Numbered from the stretch's first letter, positions 8,554 through 18,183 are shown. The stretch: 64,000 nt of DNA from Mycobacterium sp. ACS1612 (GCF_001667505.1 NZ_LZHZ01000035.1:170650-234649), one strand, 5' to 3'. Program-made: numbers and translations. Notes: generated by a model not told the origin, from the letters alone.

Positions 8554-9072
8554 ATGGCGGATGTAACGCGCAGAGATCTGACATGGATGTCAAAAGACAC
8601 CAGAATCTGGTCAGCAGCAACGATTTTTGCGAGAGCGGCACTCGCGGCGGCGTTCCTGTCGGCCCTGGCCGACCGATTCGGGTTATGGGGGCAGCCCGGG
8701 ACCAACCAGGTTTTTTGGGGAGACTTCGAGACATTCACGCAGTATGTGCACACTCTTGCTCCATACCTACCCGCCAGATTAGTTACTGCCGTCGCATGCG
8801 GTGCCACCGCCGTCGAAATCCTGCTCAGCAGTGCTTTGCTTTTGGGAGTAAAGCTCCGTTGGGCTGCGCTCGGCAGCGCCGCGACACTTGTTGTGTTCGC
8901 CCTATCGATGTTCTTCTTTGCCGGCTTCGAGACGCCGCTGAGTGCGTCGGTTTTCAGCGCTGCTGCAGCTGCGCTGCTTCTTGCGTTGGCACCGCCGGGA
9001 AGCTACGCCGCCAGTCTCGACCATCTGTACGAATCCCGAACGAAGGAGCGTGGCTCAAAGAAACGGGACTGA
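8554..9072 (+). CDS. DoxX-family membrane protein
   Basis: A 172-residue integral membrane protein with four predicted helices: IFARAALAAAFLSALADRFG near residues 24-43, then segments around residues 75-100, 104-122 and 127-145. The spacing, the polar patch after helix 1 and the short charged tail match DoxX/DoxD-like proteins, linked in mycobacteria to membrane oxidoreductase complexes and detoxification. GAGGAAAG lies just before the ATG. It follows the truncated DUF417 gene after a strong inverted repeat. Confidence 0.8.
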   Translation: MADVTRRDLTWMSKDTRIWSAATIFARAALAAAFLSALADRFGLWGQPGTNQVFWGDFETFTQYVHTLAPYLPARLVTAVACGATAVEILLSSALLLGVKLRWAALGSAATLVVFALSMFFFAGFETPLSASVFSAAAAALLLALAPPGSYAASLDHLYESRTKERGSKKRD

Positions 9073-9078
9073 TAGGCG

Positions 9079-9165
9079 GGGGAATGTGCGGCCGTCCGCG
9101 AATCGACCGCACTGGCCTCCCAATGCTTACTGGCAACCCTGCATACTCGATTCCTGCATATTCGA
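9079..9165 (+). repeat. 87-bp imperfect interspersed repeat, copy A
   Basis: Aligns without gaps to 14657-14743 at roughly 80% identity by eye. Blocks such as GCGAATCGACC, CACTGGCCTCCCAA and AACCCTGCATA are kept. In one + frame both copies read RID-TGLP--TGNPAYSIP-YS, so they may derive from an old coding or mobile sequence. No transposase is nearby. Confidence 0.6.
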
Positions 9166-10090
9166 CTACGGACCTGAGTGACGACTGCACGGGCCGCGAG
9201 AATGCGGGACGACGCAGGTCATGCAGCCGGGGGCGGTTTTCGATGTTGCCGCAGAGTTCTTCGAGGGCGAAGTGGTCGCCCACAACTACAAGTGGGATGC
9301 ACATCCTGGAGTAGGGCACTGAGGGGCAGAAGGCGCAGTGGTTGCCGTCGGTATGCCACGATGCAGCTGTGCACCGAGACACCCGGACTCAGATCGCCCG
9401 AATAGCCCTGTGCCTCAAGCGCGGCCAGATCATGAGCGAACACGCCACCGCACCCCTGAGATCCACCTGCGCGCCGCCGCCGGGCACACCGTAGATCTGA
9501 TGCTAACTGGGCTCGAGAGAAACTACGTTGAAACTGCCTGGGCGACATCAGGTTTCAAAACGACTATTGGTACCCTGCAACGTCGAATACGCTAAGCCCC
9601 TTTGACGGCTTGGCGGTCGCATGAGGTGACCCGTAGGCGCCTCGGCGTCAGCAGTACCCGCACAGGCATCTCTGCTGAACCTCCCAGCAAAAAATTCAGC
9701 CGGTCGCGGATAGTGTGCAGACTGCGTTGCTCAAGTTGTGAAGTTCCTGGGTGATTTTGCCAGATCGCGATCGTTCTAATACAGTTCACGGACAACGGCG
9801 ACAGTGCAGTAGCACCACTTTGAGTGACGCCGATCACAAAATGGCAAACCAAGGGCATCCATAGCGACGGGTGTGGTGTGTCCGTGGCGAGCCAGCTTGT
9901 GCGTCACTGCGGCTGTAACGCGCTCAGCAAATGCTGGCGCGCACCGATGATTTCGGTGACAAGTCACCGGATCGCGACCAGTGCGCGGTCAGACTCCGCT
10001 GCTCGGCTCCCGAGCTGCGGGGTTCGAGGGGGAGTCCGAGGTCCGGCACACGGATCCACAAGTTCAGACCCCCGAGAAGAGAGCACAACC
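9166..10090. other. long intergenic stretch without a recognisable gene
   Basis: About 920 bases between the repeat copy and the lysozyme-like gene. Short frames exist on both strands, but none shows a domain, signal peptide or good ribosome site. It may be decayed sequence. Confidence 0.45.
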
Positions 10091-10783
10091 ATGGCCAAAC
10101 ACCGAATGCCCGCCACATCCGGAGCACAGAAACCCGCGAAGACGATTCTCGCGGGCGTTTTCGTGGTGACGGGCATCGGTGGAGCGGCGCTGCTGTTTAC
10201 TCCGACGAACCGCGCGACATCGGTCGCGATTGAGCAACAGCCGGCGCGCGAAGTCGCAGTCGTCCGCGCGGTCGCACCCGCCCCTGCACCAGCAGCCGCG
10301 CCCGCACCGGTGGCGGCGGTGACCAAGGACTCCGACGCGCTGGCGATCGTCAGGGCCATCGTGAGCCAGGGGCAGGCGGCCGGGCTGAGTGAAGATCAGA
10401 TCAAGACGATCATCGCCACTGCAAAGATCGAGTCCGATTTCCGCCCGGCTGTGTCCGGCGGTGTGCAGGCCTACGGGAGCCGGGGTACCAGGGCTGACGA
10501 GGTCATCGGCCTGTTCCAGGAGAAAGCCAGTTTCGGCACGGTCGAAGAGCGCCAAGACCCCGACAAGGCGATTGCGCGGTTCATCGTCCGATTCAGCGAT
10601 GCGTTCAGGAAGTACGGCATCAGCGACAGTGTGCTCGCGGCCACACTTGCGCAGAACCCGCAATTGCGCAAATACCGTAGCGGCGGCGTCGGCACCCACT
10701 ACTACAACACTGTCCGGGCCGCGATGGCCGCGGCCGCGGCGTTGTACGGCCAGGCCGCCGGGCCACGCGCTGACGCGATGTGA
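10091..10783 (+). CDS. secreted or membrane-anchored lysozyme-like protein
   Basis: A 230-residue protein with an N-terminal hydrophobic segment (ILAGVFVVTGIGGAALLFT, about residues 18-36), an alanine/proline-rich linker (VAPAPAPAAAPAPVAAV) and a globular domain from about residue 80. The domain begins IVSQGQAAGLSEDQIKTIIA and then AKIESDF, whose Glu is placed like the catalytic acid of goose-type or SLT lysozymes, followed by GLFQEKASFG. It would act on peptidoglycan outside the membrane. The ATG at 10091 follows AAGAGAG; the open frame upstream is not family-like. The family match is by pattern only. Confidence 0.65.
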   Translation: MAKHRMPATSGAQKPAKTILAGVFVVTGIGGAALLFTPTNRATSVAIEQQPAREVAVVRAVAPAPAPAAAPAPVAAVTKDSDALAIVRAIVSQGQAAGLSEDQIKTIIATAKIESDFRPAVSGGVQAYGSRGTRADEVIGLFQEKASFGTVEERQDPDKAIARFIVRFSDAFRKYGISDSVLAATLAQNPQLRKYRSGGVGTHYYNTVRAAMAAAAALYGQAAGPRADAM

Positions 10784-11103
10784 TGTCAGCGGCAGCGGGC
10801 GAAAGCGTTGGCGGGGGGAGTCGCGGTAAGGCGCGGTCGCGGCGGCCTTTGCTGTCAGGTTGATATCCGCGTGGCCGCCGCGCAAGAAGCTACTCGCGCA
10901 GTAGCGCCGGGTTGACCGTGTACTTGACGTTGGCGATCAGTGTGGCGGGATAGCCTGCGCGCTATTGCCCTCGGTACGGCGGGGACGCCATTCACCTGCA
11001 TTCGACGCCGAAACGCGGAGATGCTCTGTCGGACAGGCGGAGCAGGACATATGCCGGTAAGCGGCCAATCGGTGTCAGATCGGTTGGAGCAGGTGAACAA
11101 CGA
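10784..11103. other. intergenic stretch, nothing recognised
   Basis: About 320 bases between convergent genes. No gene, RNA or clear terminator stands out. Confidence 0.45.
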
Positions 11104-12336
11104 TTAGTCGAGGTCACTGCGCGGAGCATCGCTTACGAAGACGGTGGTCCGCGAGGCTGAGGTGGGCTGAGTCGGTGAGGCAGCCAGGCGCTCAGAGAGC
11201 TTGGCGGTCATGGCGAACGACCCTGCCAACACTGCGATTAACAGCACGCCTAATCCAATGACGTTGTGGCTCAGCATCGCCTCGCGATCACCGGCCTGCG
11301 CGCGAGCCGAACCGTTGAGAAAGGTCATCGCTAGAAGCGCTCCTGCCCCGAGTACCGTCTCTGCGGCAGCCAGCAGGGGAGCCGTTCTCAGCGCCAGCGC
11401 GAACAGTGACACGCGATCACCCGCGGCGCGTGCATGCGCCATTCGTGGCAGGACGACGAACTCATGGCACGCGCCAACCAGTACCGCAGCGCCGACAAGC
11501 GCCACCTTCAGCAGCAGTATGTTGCCGAACTTCGTCGTCAGCAACTCGACCGGAGTGCCGACGAGCTCCCACGCCATGTATAGGCCGCTGATCACGATGC
11601 AGCCCACAGCGAGCAGCGCCACAGTGCCGAAGCGGCTCCACAACTGAGCCCATGGCACGCCGGCGCTGACACTGAGGTGATCGCGTGTTCGCGCCAACAC
11701 TGCGAGGCATGCGATGCCGCCGATCCACACGCTGACGGCGACGACGTGTACGTGGTTGGCGAGCATGCCGACCGCATCACCGAGTGACGATGACGTACTC
11801 GGCAGGAAGCTCAGTTGTTGGGACGCTAAGGCGATCACCAAAACCAAGGCTGTCACCCGAGTCAGTTGCGCACGGATGCGTGGGGCCCACAACAGCATAA
11901 GAATGACCGCGGCGAGGGCCCACAGCCCGTATTGGATCCCCGCAAGTGCACCGGGCGAGATCCATTGGGACGAGATGTTGGTGGCAGTGACATAGCGCCA
12001 GATCGCGGCAGGCTTCAGTGAATCGCTGTACGGGGCGTGTTGATTTGCCGATGAACTTCGGGTGATCACACCGGCAAGCTGAAAGTAAAGTGCCGCGATG
12101 AAGAACGCGCCGGTGAAGGACAGCAGCAACGCGTGTCGCCGCTCCAGGACCGCCCGGTCAGTCGCGTCCGCGGCATGTCGATCGAGCACCGGCCGCAACA
12201 CCAACAGGTGTAGGGAACAGCCCCCGATCACTGCAATCCACCCGACGAAGTAGCCGGCCTTGGAGAACACACGCCACATCGGCGGTGTCGGATTGGCCAT
12301 TGCGGCGGGCACGGCTTCCGCCAGCAGAAAAACCAT
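11104..12336 (-). CDS. CopD-family copper-resistance membrane protein
   Basis: A 410-residue polytopic protein with about nine hydrophobic helices. The family hallmark HVHVVAVSVWIGGIACLAV lies near residues 192-210, where His residues and the WIGG turn are typical of CopD. The second half, with LLTTKFGNILLLKVALVGAA, also matches the family. CopD proteins are thought to help move copper across the inner membrane. No CopC or copper regulator is adjacent. The ATG follows GAGGTG. The acidic tail ends RSDLD. Confidence 0.85.
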   Translation of the reverse strand: MVFLLAEAVPAAMANPTPPMWRVFSKAGYFVGWIAVIGGCSLHLLVLRPVLDRHAADATDRAVLERRHALLLSFTGAFFIAALYFQLAGVITRSSSANQHAPYSDSLKPAAIWRYVTATNISSQWISPGALAGIQYGLWALAAVILMLLWAPRIRAQLTRVTALVLVIALASQQLSFLPSTSSSLGDAVGMLANHVHVVAVSVWIGGIACLAVLARTRDHLSVSAGVPWAQLWSRFGTVALLAVGCIVISGLYMAWELVGTPVELLTTKFGNILLLKVALVGAAVLVGACHEFVVLPRMAHARAAGDRVSLFALALRTAPLLAAAETVLGAGALLAMTFLNGSARAQAGDREAMLSHNVIGLGVLLIAVLAGSFAMTAKLSERLAASPTQPTSASRTTVFVSDAPRSDLD

Positions 12337-12579
12337 TAAACACCTCGATCACCTTCGAGATCTCGTTCGAACCCTTCTATCTGGGAGACGTGTGATTGCC
12401 GCCGACTGGTTCAGAAAGTTGCTCCGAAGAGACATACGACACAGGCGCGCGGCGGCAGTGGTACGCGATGACCGCTGCGGCGGCACGCGTAGCGGACTAC
12501 CCGTTACCTGCCCTGCCTCACCGCGGGTGACACACCAGCGCAATCGTGCAGCATCAGGCTTGGCCGTTTCCACGGGGTG

Positions 12580-12822
12580 AAAACCCGCAGCCTTGTAGGA
12601 GCTGTGCGCGGAGCGGTCCAGCCCATCGGGGTAGCAGATCGGATCGCCGGTCGCGCAGAACTGCATCGTCTTGTCGGCGTAGAGATCCCCCACGGCGATC
12701 GGCGGCGCGTTATGGTCAGCCAGGCCGAGGAACCAGTCGTCAGGGGTCCCGAAGAGAACTTGGGCAGCAACGTGTGAGGCGACCGATGATCGAGTCCAGG
12801 ATGAACTGTCGCAGCAGGGCGG
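12580..12822 (-). pseudogene. cutinase-family C-terminal fragment
   Basis: One frame reads VASHVAAQVLFGTPDDWFLG, then PPIAVGDLYADKTMQFC, ATGDPICYPDG and DRSAHSSYKAAG. This is the cutinase/serine-esterase C-terminal half, including the conserved Cys pair around GDPIC and the catalytic-His region (AHSSY). There is no start, no GYSQG nucleophile elbow, and a stop (TAG at 12823-12825) closes the frame upstream; downstream the similarity stops. It is a remnant of a secreted mycobacterial cutinase. Confidence 0.75.
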
Positions 12823-13050
12823 CTATGAACTGATCATGTGGTGCCGCCCATGCGCGGCGCTCAGCGGGGTACCGGTGGCCCGAGATGGAGTGTCCGCCGG
12901 ATTGCAGGTACGGATGGAGGCAACTTAAGAAGCGCGCTCACCTCACAACGAATCGCTGAAACTTCCGAGCGGTGGCTTAATTGCTGTGAGGTTCAGGCCA
13001 GTGTGATTGCGCTGCAAGTGGTTCCAGCGCCTGGGCGTACCAGGCCTGGC

Positions 13051-13200
13051 CCGGGCGTCACCATCATGCACCTCCGCGAGGCGCTCGGCAATCAGCCCTA
13101 CGAATCGTTCGCCCGCACTGGCGAGGCGATGACCACTGCTGCCATGGTCGCGTACGCCTATGACCAAATCGAGCAGGCCCGAGGAGAAATGGACCAGGAC
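13051..13200 (+). pseudogene. possible C-terminal fragment of a large ATP-binding regulator
   Basis: A short in-frame stretch reads LREALGNQPYESFARTGEAM, then TTAAMVAYAYDQIEQAR. This helical ending resembles the C-terminal end of large mycobacterial ATP-binding LuxR/AfsR-like regulators. There is no start codon context and no HTH. I treat it as decayed. Confidence 0.35.
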
Positions 13201-13250
13201 CGAGATAGACGACATGTGAAACAGTCGCACCCGCCATCACTCATCTGGAC

Positions 13251-14240
13251 TCACGCCGTTTTCATAGCGTGGATCGTCTCAATCAGATGCTCGGCGGCGA
13301 AGTCGATGAACTTGTCGATATCGGGTGAGCAGTTGACGAACGCGAGTCCGTCGATGCCGGCAGCGGCGAACTTCTCGGCCTGAGCCACATAGTCGGAGGC
13401 CTGCGGACCGGCCACAACCGCGTTCGCCAGGTCGCTGGTCTGGATGAACTGCGTGGCGGATTCGAAGGCGGAGGCGCGCGGGAGTTCGGGAAGAGCCTGC
13501 ACCCCGAGTGCCGCCCAGCGCGCGGAGCGAGCTCCCGCCCGCAGTCCGGCTTCCTTCGAGTCCGGGTCGTAGGCGATGAACATCTCGCCGAAAATGGTTC
13601 CTGACCCACCTTGTTCACGGTGAACTTTTACCAACGCCGGATCTGGCGTCGTGGAGCTGGTGAACATGCCGCCGTAGTCCGCGGCGATCCGGGCGGCATT
13701 GGGGCCGCCCGCCGCGACGAGTATCTCCGGAAGTTCGTCGGGCAGGTCATAGACCCTGGCGTCCTCCAGTTGCAGGTACTTGCCGTGGAAGGAGTGGAAC
13801 CCGCCGCTCCACAACATCGTGATGATGTGCAGAGCCTCACGAAGCATTTCCTGGCGTACCGCCACGCTGTGCCAGCCGCGGCCGACGATGTGTTCGTTGA
13901 GTCGCTCACCGGAGCCGATACCGAGGAAGAACCGGCCCTCGGACAGAATGCTCATGGTGGCGGCCGCCTGGGCGATGATCGCCGGGTGATAGCGCACGGT
14001 CGGGCAGGTGACGCCGGTGCCAAACCGAATCGAGCTGGTACGAGCGGCAACCATCGCCAGCACCGACCACGCGAAGCCGGAATGCCCGGCCAGCGGCAAG
14101 TCGTCCGACTGATCCAGCCACGGGTGAAAGTGGTCGCTCATCTCGACGAAGTCGAATCCCGCCTGTTCCGCGACCACCGCCTGTCGCACCAGCTCGAGCG
14201 GAGAGTACAGCTCGGCGAAAAGTTTAAGTCCTACCTGCAT
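13251..14240 (-). CDS. F420-dependent LLM-class oxidoreductase (FGD-like)
   Basis: A 329-residue TIM-barrel enzyme of the luciferase-like monooxygenase family, close in pattern to F420-dependent glucose-6-phosphate dehydrogenase-like proteins. Motifs include FVEMSDHFHPWLDQSD near residues 31-46, VTCPTVRYHPAIIAQAAAT, and GIGSGERLNEH. These fit F420-dependent hydride transfer in the cytoplasm. The substrate cannot be assigned. AAGGAG lies 7 bases before the ATG. No F420 biosynthesis gene is adjacent. Confidence 0.88.
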   Translation of the reverse strand: MQVGLKLFAELYSPLELVRQAVVAEQAGFDFVEMSDHFHPWLDQSDDLPLAGHSGFAWSVLAMVAARTSSIRFGTGVTCPTVRYHPAIIAQAAATMSILSEGRFFLGIGSGERLNEHIVGRGWHSVAVRQEMLREALHIITMLWSGGFHSFHGKYLQLEDARVYDLPDELPEILVAAGGPNAARIAADYGGMFTSSTTPDPALVKVHREQGGSGTIFGEMFIAYDPDSKEAGLRAGARSARWAALGVQALPELPRASAFESATQFIQTSDLANAVVAGPQASDYVAQAEKFAAAGIDGLAFVNCSPDIDKFIDFAAEHLIETIHAMKTA

Positions 14241-14656
14241 CGTTGACTCCTTGCTCGGTTCGGTTCCCAGGAAGCGGTGCGTCTTCCGCCAACCCGTATC
14301 AACGCGTGTCGGCGCTCGTAGGTTCAGGGGGCGGCGAATCTAGCGCCGTTGTTGCGCTGCGTTGGTGAGATGGTGTTGGCGGCTCCAAGTCTGCGTGGCG
14401 ATTTGTGTTGCGCCTTAGGGTGATCCCAGTGGCGGGTTAGTGGACAGGTCGAGATCACTGAGACCGTCGATGGTCATCGAGTGGAACAGGGCCAGCGGGT
14501 GGAAAGCGCTGCGCGCCAACGAAAAATAATGGAAAGAGCGGTGGCACGATCCACAGCAGTCGATTGAAGTGCGGTACGGGTAAGGAAGTCTCATATCATT
14601 GACTTCCACTCCCGCACATAGTGGCAAAGTCTCAATTGATCTGGCACCCAACAAAC
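14241..14656. other. intergenic stretch before repeat copy B
   Basis: About 415 bases with no supported gene. The region between the LLM gene and the quinone-oxidoreductase fragment looks decayed. Confidence 0.45.
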
Positions 14657-14743
14657 CGGGAGTGTCGGACCGTCTGCGAATCGACCCCACTGGCCTCCCA
14701 AGCACTACTGGTAACCCTGCATATTCGATTCCGCCGTATTCCT
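14657..14743 (+). repeat. 87-bp imperfect interspersed repeat, copy B
   Basis: Partner of 9079-9165, in the same orientation 5.6 kb away. The + frame again reads TGNPAYSIP. Confidence 0.6.
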
Positions 14744-14910
14744 CAGCGCTGGCGGGGCGTCGACGCCCTGCGCGGCGGGCAGGATTTCGGCTACGCGCGG
14801 CGTTAATGTCTGCGAATCGGCTAGGTCGCGTCGAGTTTGGAGAACATCGGTTTTGGTGAGGTGGTCCATCATCGAAACTCTGTGCCAGACAATGGATCTG
14901 CTGTTAGCCC

Positions 14911-15240
14911 CTACGTGCTGGCGTCCCGAGTGATTGATCCGCCATCGCGTCCGGCCGCAGCGATCGCGTTGTATAACGCCGCGTCGATGACACCGTCGAC
15001 GCCAGTTGGTAGTGCGTCGCGAATGCGCGCGGCCACTTGATCCCCACGCGCGACGATCAGGTCGGCCCCCAGCTCTTTGACGAGCTCTTCGTCGGCCGAT
15101 GCAGCATCAGCCACGACGTACAGCCCGTAATGCTTGGCAAGTTGAACGGCGTAGCCGCCCAAGGCCCCGGCAGCGCCGGTAATTGCTGCGGCACCACCGG
15201 GCCGAACGGCTATCGCCTCAAGCATGTTGGCAGCGAATAA
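14911..15240 (-). pseudogene. quinone oxidoreductase (MDR family) middle fragment
   Basis: About 107 residues with the NADPH-binding core of a medium-chain dehydrogenase: AAITGAAGALGGYAVQLAKH, then ELGADLIVARGD and VDGVIDAA. Intact proteins have about 310 residues; both the N-terminal GroES-like domain and the C-terminal part are missing. A TAG lies six codons before the internal ATG. It ends next to the PAP2-like gene, suggesting a rearrangement edge. Confidence 0.7.
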
Positions 15241-15249
15241 TTTCTATAG

Positions 15250-17100
15250 CTACGCTAAGTAGCTGACACTCGTCGGTGGTTGCGCGCGGACGCGCGGACC
15301 GACAGCGAGGCGGGCGGTGACCTTGTTGCGGTCGTAGGTGACGTCTGCGCGGAAACCGGCCGGAGCTGTCACGCGGTCGAAGCGGCCGGTGATCTCCCGG
15401 GCGGTTAGGACGGTCGCCGGCGAGGTGTGCGTCAGGGCCAACGTGCCGCCCAGCTCGGCGCGGCCGTCCACGTCGAGAGCCCCGATCAGCGTGCCGCCGC
15501 TCTGCTTGTAGTCGCCGCCGACGTGCAGGCCCCCCGTGGTCTGCAGGGTGCCCCCGGTCACGGTGACGTCGCCGGTGCCGAGGGACCCTGCGACTAGGGT
15601 GCCTTCCTGCAGGATCGTGCCGCCGCGGTACGTGGTGGCGCCGGTCAGTGTCAGAGACCCGGTGCCGCGCTTGACGAGCCCGCCGTCGCCGCTGATGTCG
15701 TTGCGCCAGACGGCGGTGCCGTTGATCTTTACGGTGGTGTTGCTGTCGAAGGCGCCGTAGCCGTCGGCCGCGGTGAACAGGTCGAGGCGGCCCCACATCT
15801 CGGGGCCGTCCAGCAGCGGGTAGCCGGCGGCGACGGCGGTCGTGCGCAGCACCTCCCGGCGCTGTTCTGCGGTCAGGTCTGGGAACAGCGTCTCCAGCAG
15901 CACCTCGGCGCCCTGCGGGACGACCATCGGGGTGTTCGCGCGGTCGGTGCGCGGGAGCCCGTAGGTGAGCTTCGGCTGGACGAGGCGCCGGTTCGCTTCC
16001 CGGTCGGCGTACGGGTCGGTCCCCGACTTCGGGGCCTTCAGCAGGACGTCGATCGCCTGCTTACGGGCGGCTGCCTTGAGGGTGGCATTGGCCGGGTCGG
16101 CGAGGGTCGCGGCGGCCAGCGCGGTTGCGAGGATCCGGCCGCCCACGACATCGACCGGCGAGTGCATGCCGGCGACGATGCGCGTCTCGCTGAGATCGAA
16201 CGCGGCGGTCACCAACTGCTGAAAGCGCTCCGGGACCGCGTACGCAAAAGCCAACGCGGACAAGTGGAAAGCGTTCGTGTGCCCGCTGGGGAAACCCCCG
16301 TCGTCGGGGGGGTCCATGCTGCGCTGGCGCAGCAGCGCGGGAACCACCTCGACGTCCGAGTCATAGACAGGGTAGCCGAACGCGTCGAGCTTGCCGGTGT
16401 CGACCACTCTGCTGTCGGCGGTCATCCGCCACGGGCGCGGGTATTGGTATGTGAGCTTGCTGGGGTTGCCCGACGCGAACGGGCCGCGGAGGGTGTTGAC
16501 CAGCGTTACGACCTGGCCCAGCGGCGAGTCGGCCGCACCGGCCCCGAGCGCCGAGCCCGCGGGAGCACCGGCCGGGATCGTATCGTCGATCGTGGTCGGG
16601 GGCGTGGTCGCGGGGGCGGAGGTGATACTGGTGACCGCCTTCGCGATCTGCTTGTACGAGTCAGCGAGCTGGCCGAGCCCGGAGATGGCCGCATAGCTCT
16701 GGTTCTGCCGGTCCTGGATGAACGCTCGGTCAGCCTCGGCTTGCGTACGCGTTTTCGTAGCCTGGGTGACGTAGCGCATGCTGGCGCGCAGCACAGCAGT
16801 ATCGAGCACCGTGCCGGTGTTCCAGGCACTGCCAGTGCGCCAGAGGGTCTGCATGCCGGAAAGAATGCGCACGGCAGCGTTGGTATCGACCGTTTGGTTG
16901 CCCGTGACGTTCGATTTGTAGTCGGTGACAAAAGGCTTGGCCGTCGCGGCATACGCGGGCAGCTTCGAGAACACCGGCGCGGCGGCAAGACCCGCCGCCG
17001 CGGCCACGGTCGCACGCAGCAACGCGCGGCGATTCAGCCGCCAGTCAGATACACCGTTACCAACATTCACAGGAGTCTCATCATTCACATGTTTCACCAT
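15250..17100 (-). CDS. secreted PAP2/haloperoxidase-like phosphatase with autotransporter-type repeats
   Basis: A 616-residue exported protein. A twin-arginine signal (NRRALLRATVAAAAGLAAAP, about residues 23-42) is followed by a helical domain and the PAP2 core: PSGHT at residues 271-275 and Arg307, His313 and Asp317 in SETRIVAGMHSPVDVVGGR, matching the acid-phosphatase/vanadium-haloperoxidase active site. From about residue 450 come beta-strand repeats of the autotransporter-associated kind (GGTILQEGTLVAGSLGTGDV), unusual in an organism without autotransporters. The likely role is phosphate-ester cleavage or halide oxidation outside the membrane. ATG 17100 is chosen to put the Tat motif near the N-terminus; an in-frame start at 17184 is possible. 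Confidence 0.8.
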   Translation of the reverse strand: MVKHVNDETPVNVGNGVSDWRLNRRALLRATVAAAAGLAAAPVFSKLPAYAATAKPFVTDYKSNVTGNQTVDTNAAVRILSGMQTLWRTGSAWNTGTVLDTAVLRASMRYVTQATKTRTQAEADRAFIQDRQNQSYAAISGLGQLADSYKQIAKAVTSITSAPATTPPTTIDDTIPAGAPAGSALGAGAADSPLGQVVTLVNTLRGPFASGNPSKLTYQYPRPWRMTADSRVVDTGKLDAFGYPVYDSDVEVVPALLRQRSMDPPDDGGFPSGHTNAFHLSALAFAYAVPERFQQLVTAAFDLSETRIVAGMHSPVDVVGGRILATALAAATLADPANATLKAAARKQAIDVLLKAPKSGTDPYADREANRRLVQPKLTYGLPRTDRANTPMVVPQGAEVLLETLFPDLTAEQRREVLRTTAVAAGYPLLDGPEMWGRLDLFTAADGYGAFDSNTTVKINGTAVWRNDISGDGGLVKRGTGSLTLTGATTYRGGTILQEGTLVAGSLGTGDVTVTGGTLQTTGGLHVGGDYKQSGGTLIGALDVDGRAELGGTLALTHTSPATVLTAREITGRFDRVTAPAGFRADVTYDRNKVTARLAVGPRVRAQPPTSVSYLA

Positions 17101-17521
17101 CACCGACGGGAGTGGCGTCCTGGCGAACCGCACATGACGAGCCGATGAAACTACGGCCTGACCACGGAAAGCCCTGCGCGCCAACCGAAACCAGCGGGAG
17201 AGCGGCGGTCGACAAGGAGGCGGATGCTAATTCATCTGATGCAATACGCAGTGCTTTTTAACTTGACATAATGTGGCTTATCGGCATTTGGTCTACCTAG
17301 GCCTGGAGTGCGATGACGCGAAAATCCTCAGGGCTGCTGTCCCTTCTCAACGTATCTTCGCTTTTCTCACTCTTTCTGCGCCGGCCGATCATTCTTCTCA
17401 CGGAATCTGCGCCAAAGCGGTCTTCTCGTCGCCGCGCCGAGTCTTGCTCGCAATGACGACTTCGGCGCGTCGATTACGCCGCCATGGCCTTTGGTTTCCG
17501 AGTCTCGGAAACGTCTGCGAC

Positions 17522-17552
17522 GGGTCATTACATCACAGTGACGTAATGACCC
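17522..17552. promoter_or_regulatory. 31-bp near-perfect palindrome
   Basis: Arms GGGTCATTAC (17522-17531) and GTAATGACCC (17543-17552) are exactly complementary. The 11-base centre contains TCACAGTGA, itself symmetric around the middle base, so only one position pair in the whole element is mismatched. The inner TCACAGTGA matches other GTCACNGTGAC sites in the window. Confidence 0.55.
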
Positions 17553-17998
17553 CTGGCGGGTTTGGACGGCCCATCGGAGCCTCGGAAGGTGAATTGCCTT
17601 CCCATATACCCATTTCCGTGTCAGGGAGTGGATCATCGATGGCGTCGGGCACGGCGAGCTTCGGAAGTTGGCCGAACCTTCGTGGACGCTTCATCGTCGT
17701 CGCCGTCTCGTGCATCGAGTCGGCCACACGCACGCCTTCACGGGTGTCATGCGTGTCTGTCCCAGGCTTTCGCCATCACCACCGGATCGTCGAGATCGCG
17801 ACAAGCTTTAGCCAGCCGGCGAAAATCGTCGACAGTCAGCCGTTAACGACGGGCAGGCACACTTCGAGGCCGTTGTGGTACTTCTTGCCGCTAGGTCGCG
17901 GCGGTTCTTCGACGGCAAGCGATCGCACATGGGTTCCAATTCTCCGATCGCCCGACGACGATGGTCTTCGTCTGCGCGAGTACCGCGCCTAGTCAATT

Positions 17999-18011
17999 CG
18001 TCACAGTGACG
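17999..18011. promoter_or_regulatory. palindrome CGTCACAGTGACG
   Basis: A member of the recurring GTCACNGTGAC motif, also seen in or near 17534, 53334, 54269 and 55226. It lies 170 bases beyond the stop of the last cluster gene. Confidence 0.45.
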
Positions 18012-18183
18012 CTCCCACCAGTTCGAGGGGTGACGACAGCGCTTGTCCTGCAACCGTTTATGGACGTTTGGTGGATAATAGTCATTATCCATGAAACAGC
18101 GGGGTCCACCTATTTGCGGTCCCCGCTACTTGGTGGTGATGGGGGCTGCAGTGGCAGCTTCACACCGCCGACCCGACGAGGCG

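Larger units (their letters stand above)
17101..18183. other. intergenic boundary on the left of the injection-system cluster
   Basis: About 1.1 kb. Long GC-driven frames exist on both strands but show no domain and no good ribosome site. It contains two palindromes listed separately (17522-17552, 17999-18011). No integrase, attachment site or tRNA was recognised. Confidence 0.45.

Noticed and set aside
16162..17148. 328-residue rightward frame over the PAP2-like gene
   Set aside because: Antisense GC-driven frame, arginine-rich, no domain.
17273..17992. 239-residue rightward frame left of the cluster
   Set aside because: No motif, no ribosome site, crosses a large palindrome; composition looks non-coding.
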